Positions 61,401 through 64,000 of a DNA stretch of 64,000 bases are shown piece after piece. The notes under the pieces were generated by a model. It was not told the origin of the DNA. It ran no database searches and saw only the letters and a program-made list of their open reading frames with translations. The stretch lies in contig OX463788.1 in NCBI GenBank assembly GCA_949825025.1, positions 186,001 to 250,000 on the forward strand, in the 5' to 3' direction. Every line of letters starts with the position of its first letter. Position 1 is the stretch's first letter. A program made the position numbers and the translations under genes. This DNA is from Siphlonurus alternatus. Lineage: Eukaryota; Arthropoda; Insecta; Ephemeroptera; Siphlonuridae.

Positions 61401-64000
61401 GAACAATTTTGTCTTGGAGGTGGAAATTTATTAAAAAAAATCAACGATCCTCGGTATAAAAAAATTTCTAGGGAACGAAGTAAACGTCGTGCCAGTTACT
61501 GACACATCACAGATTATAGGACACAACGTCATTTAAATGAATCCGTAAAAAAATTTGATGAAACCAGGGAATAAAGGAATAATTTTGTCTTGGAGGTAGA
61601 AATTTATTAAAAAAAATCAACGATCCTCGGCATAAAAAAATTTCTAGGGAACGTAGTAAACGTCGTGCCAGTTACTGACACATTACAGATTATAGGTAAC
61701 AACATCCTTTAAATGAATCTGTAAAAAAATTTGATGAAACCAGGGGATAAAGAACAATTTTGTCTTGGAGGTGGAAATTTATTAAAAAAAATCAACGATC
61801 CTCGGTATAAAAAAATTTCTAGGAAACGAAGTAAACGTCGTGCCTGTTACTGACACATCTCAGATCATAGGTAACAACATCTTTTAAATGAATCCGTAAA
61901 CAAATTTGATGAAACCAGGGGATAAAGGAACAATTTTGTCTTGGAGGTGGAAATTTATTAAAAAAAATCAACGATCCTCGGTAGAAAAAAATTTCTAGGG
62001 AACGAAGTAAACGTCAAGCCAGTTACTAACACATCACAGATTATAGGTAACAACATCTTTTAAATGAATCCATAAAAAAATTTGATTAAACCAGGGGATA
62101 AAGGAACAATTTTGTCTTGGAGGTGGAAATTTATTAAAAAAAAATCAAAGATCCTCGGTATAAAAAAAAATATAGGGAACGAAGTAAACGTCGTGCCAGT
62201 TACTGACACATCACAGATTATAGGACACAACGTCATTTAAATGAATCCGTAAAAAAAATTGATGAAACCAGGGAATAGAGGAATAATTTTGTCTTGGAGG
62301 TGGAAATTTATTAAAAAAAATCAACGATCCTCGGCATAAAAAAATTTCTAGGGAACGTAGTAAACGTCGTGCCAGTTACTGACACATTACAGAGTATAGG
62401 TAATACATCCTTTAAATGAATCCGTAAAAAAGTTTGATGAAACCAGGGGATAAAGGAACAATTTTGTCTTGGAGGTGGAAATTTATTAAAAAAAATCAAC
62501 GATCCTCGGTATAAAAAAATTTCTAGGGAACGAAGTAAACGTCGTGCCAGTTACTGACACATCACGGATTATAGGACACAACGTCATTTAAATGAATCCG
62601 TAAAAAAATTTGATGAAACCAGGGAATAAAGGAATAATTTTGTCTTGGAGGTGGAAATTTATTAAAAAAAATCAACGATCCTCGGCATAAAAAAATTTCT
62701 AGGGAACGTTGTAAACGTCGTGCCAGTTACTGACACATTACAGATTATAGGTAATACATCCTTTAAATGAATCCGTAAAAAAGTTTGATGAAACCAGGGG
62801 ATAAAAGAACAATTTTGTCTTGGAGGTGGAAATTTATTAAAAAAAATCAACGATCCTCGGTATAAAAAAATTTCTAGGGAACGAAGTAAACGTCGTGACA
62901 GATACTGACACATCACAGATTATAGGTAACAACATCTTTTAAATGAATCCGTAAAAATATTGAAGAAACCAGGGAATAAAGGAACAATTTTGTCTTGGAG
63001 GTGGAAATTTATTAAAAAAAATCAACGATCCTCGGCATAAAAAAAATTCTAGGGAACGAAGTAAACGTCGTGCCAGTTACTGACACATCACAGATTATAG
63101 GTAACAACATCCTTTAAATGAATCCGTAAAAAAATTTGATGAAACCAGGGGATAAAGAACAATTTTGTCTTGGAGGTGGAAATTTATTAAAAAAAATCAA
63201 CGATCCTCGGTATAAAAAAATTTCTAGGGAACGAAGTAAACGTCGTGCCAGTTACTGACACATCACGGATTATAGGACACAACGTCATTTAAATGAATCC
63301 GTAAAAAAATTTGATGAAACCAGGGAATAAAGGAATAATTTTGTCTTGGAGGTGGAAATTTATTAAAAAAAATCAACGATCCTCGGCATAAAAAATTTTC
63401 TAGGGAACGTAGTAAACGTCGTGCCAGTTACTGACACATCACAGAATATAGGACACAACGTCATTTAAATGAATCCGTAAAAAAATTTGATGAAACCAGG
63501 GAATAAAGGAATAATTTTGTCTTGGAGGTAGAAATTTATTAAAAAAAATCAACGATCCTCGGCATAAAAAAATTTCTAGGGAACGTAGTAAACGTCGTGC
63601 CAGTTACTGACACATTACAGATTATAGGTAACAACATCCTTTAAATGAATCCGTAAAAAAGTTTGATGAAACCAGGGGATAAAGGAACAATTTTGTCTTG
63701 GAGGTGGAAATTTATTAAAAAAAATCAACGATCCTCGGCATAAAAAAATTTCTAGGGAACGAAGTAAACGTCGTGCCAGATACTGACACATCACAGATTA
63801 TAGGTAACAACATCTTTTAAATGAATCCGTAAAAATATTGAAGAAACCAGGGAATAAAGGAACAATTTTGTCTTGGAGGTGGAAATTTATTAAAAAAAAT
63901 CAACGATCCTCGGCATAAAAAAAATTCTAGGGAACGAAGTAAACGTCGTGCCAGTTACTGACACATCACAGATTATAGGTAACAACATCCTTTAAATGAA
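52430..64000 (+). repeat. 176-bp satellite array, block D (right of LINE)
   Basis: Continues in phase after the LINE to the end of the window. It carries copies of earlier segments: about 53215-54805 parallels 44780-46370 at +8435 bp (45550/53985, 45901/54336, ACAGACTAAGG at 45277/53712), and 59003/59881 is an 878-bp five-monomer repeat. The ATATTGAAGAAACC variant recurs near 43807, 48478, 58522, 62956 and 63834. No gene is seen; all frames are satellite translation. Confidence 0.96.

Noticed and set aside
627..62916. Dozens of minus-strand open frames of 62-95 codons sharing VSVTGTTYTSFPRNFF and PPPRQNCSF
   Set aside because: They are translations of the satellite monomer. Length depends only on A-tract indels that keep or break frame, and starts and stops fall at the same monomer positions. 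No splice, promoter or codon signal supports a gene family.

Overview
The window is eukaryotic heterochromatin: a long tandem satellite interrupted by transposable elements. I found no intact conventional gene, tRNA or rRNA, and nothing bacterial or viral. A ~176-bp satellite, higher-order repeats, non-autonomous TIR and foldback elements, a 5'-truncated LINE and a short spliceable exon pair together suggest an AT-rich invertebrate genome. An arthropod or insect is possible, but the species cannot be fixed from sequence alone.

Layout. Satellite fills 1-9672, 19345-19487, 21740-32148, 34824-41978, 42364-51571 and 52430-64000, always in the same orientation. It is organised into different higher-order repeats (HORs): a 14-mer of about 2464 bp on the left, an 18-mer of about 3161 bp at 23.7-32.1 kb that resumes after an insertion, a 14-mer of about 2460 bp at 35-41 kb, and a mosaic of overlapping duplications (1681, 4671, 5610, 6780 and 8435 bp shifts) from 41 kb to the end.

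Insertions. Two related TIR elements, E1 (9673-19344) and E2 (19488-21739), lie 143 bp apart in the same orientation. E1 holds two further insertions: P (9732-14209), a 4.5-kb foldback with TCAA target duplications, and Q (14744-17610), a 2.9-kb TA-flanked element full of AAGATCTT palindromes. E2 lacks both and shows the exact empty sites. E1 and E2 each carry a conserved two-exon 54-codon reading frame that looks like the 5' end of a captured gene or the remains of the element's own gene. Further right are R (32149-34823), with a 705-bp TTAA-flanked foldback nested in it, a 385-bp TTAA-flanked foldback MITE at 41979-42363, and the 3' end of a LINE at 51572-52429 on the minus strand.

History. 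For every primary insertion into the satellite, a matching uninterrupted HOR copy is present in this same window, so the array amplified before the elements landed. The many minus-strand open frames of 62-95 codons across the array are satellite read-through, not genes.
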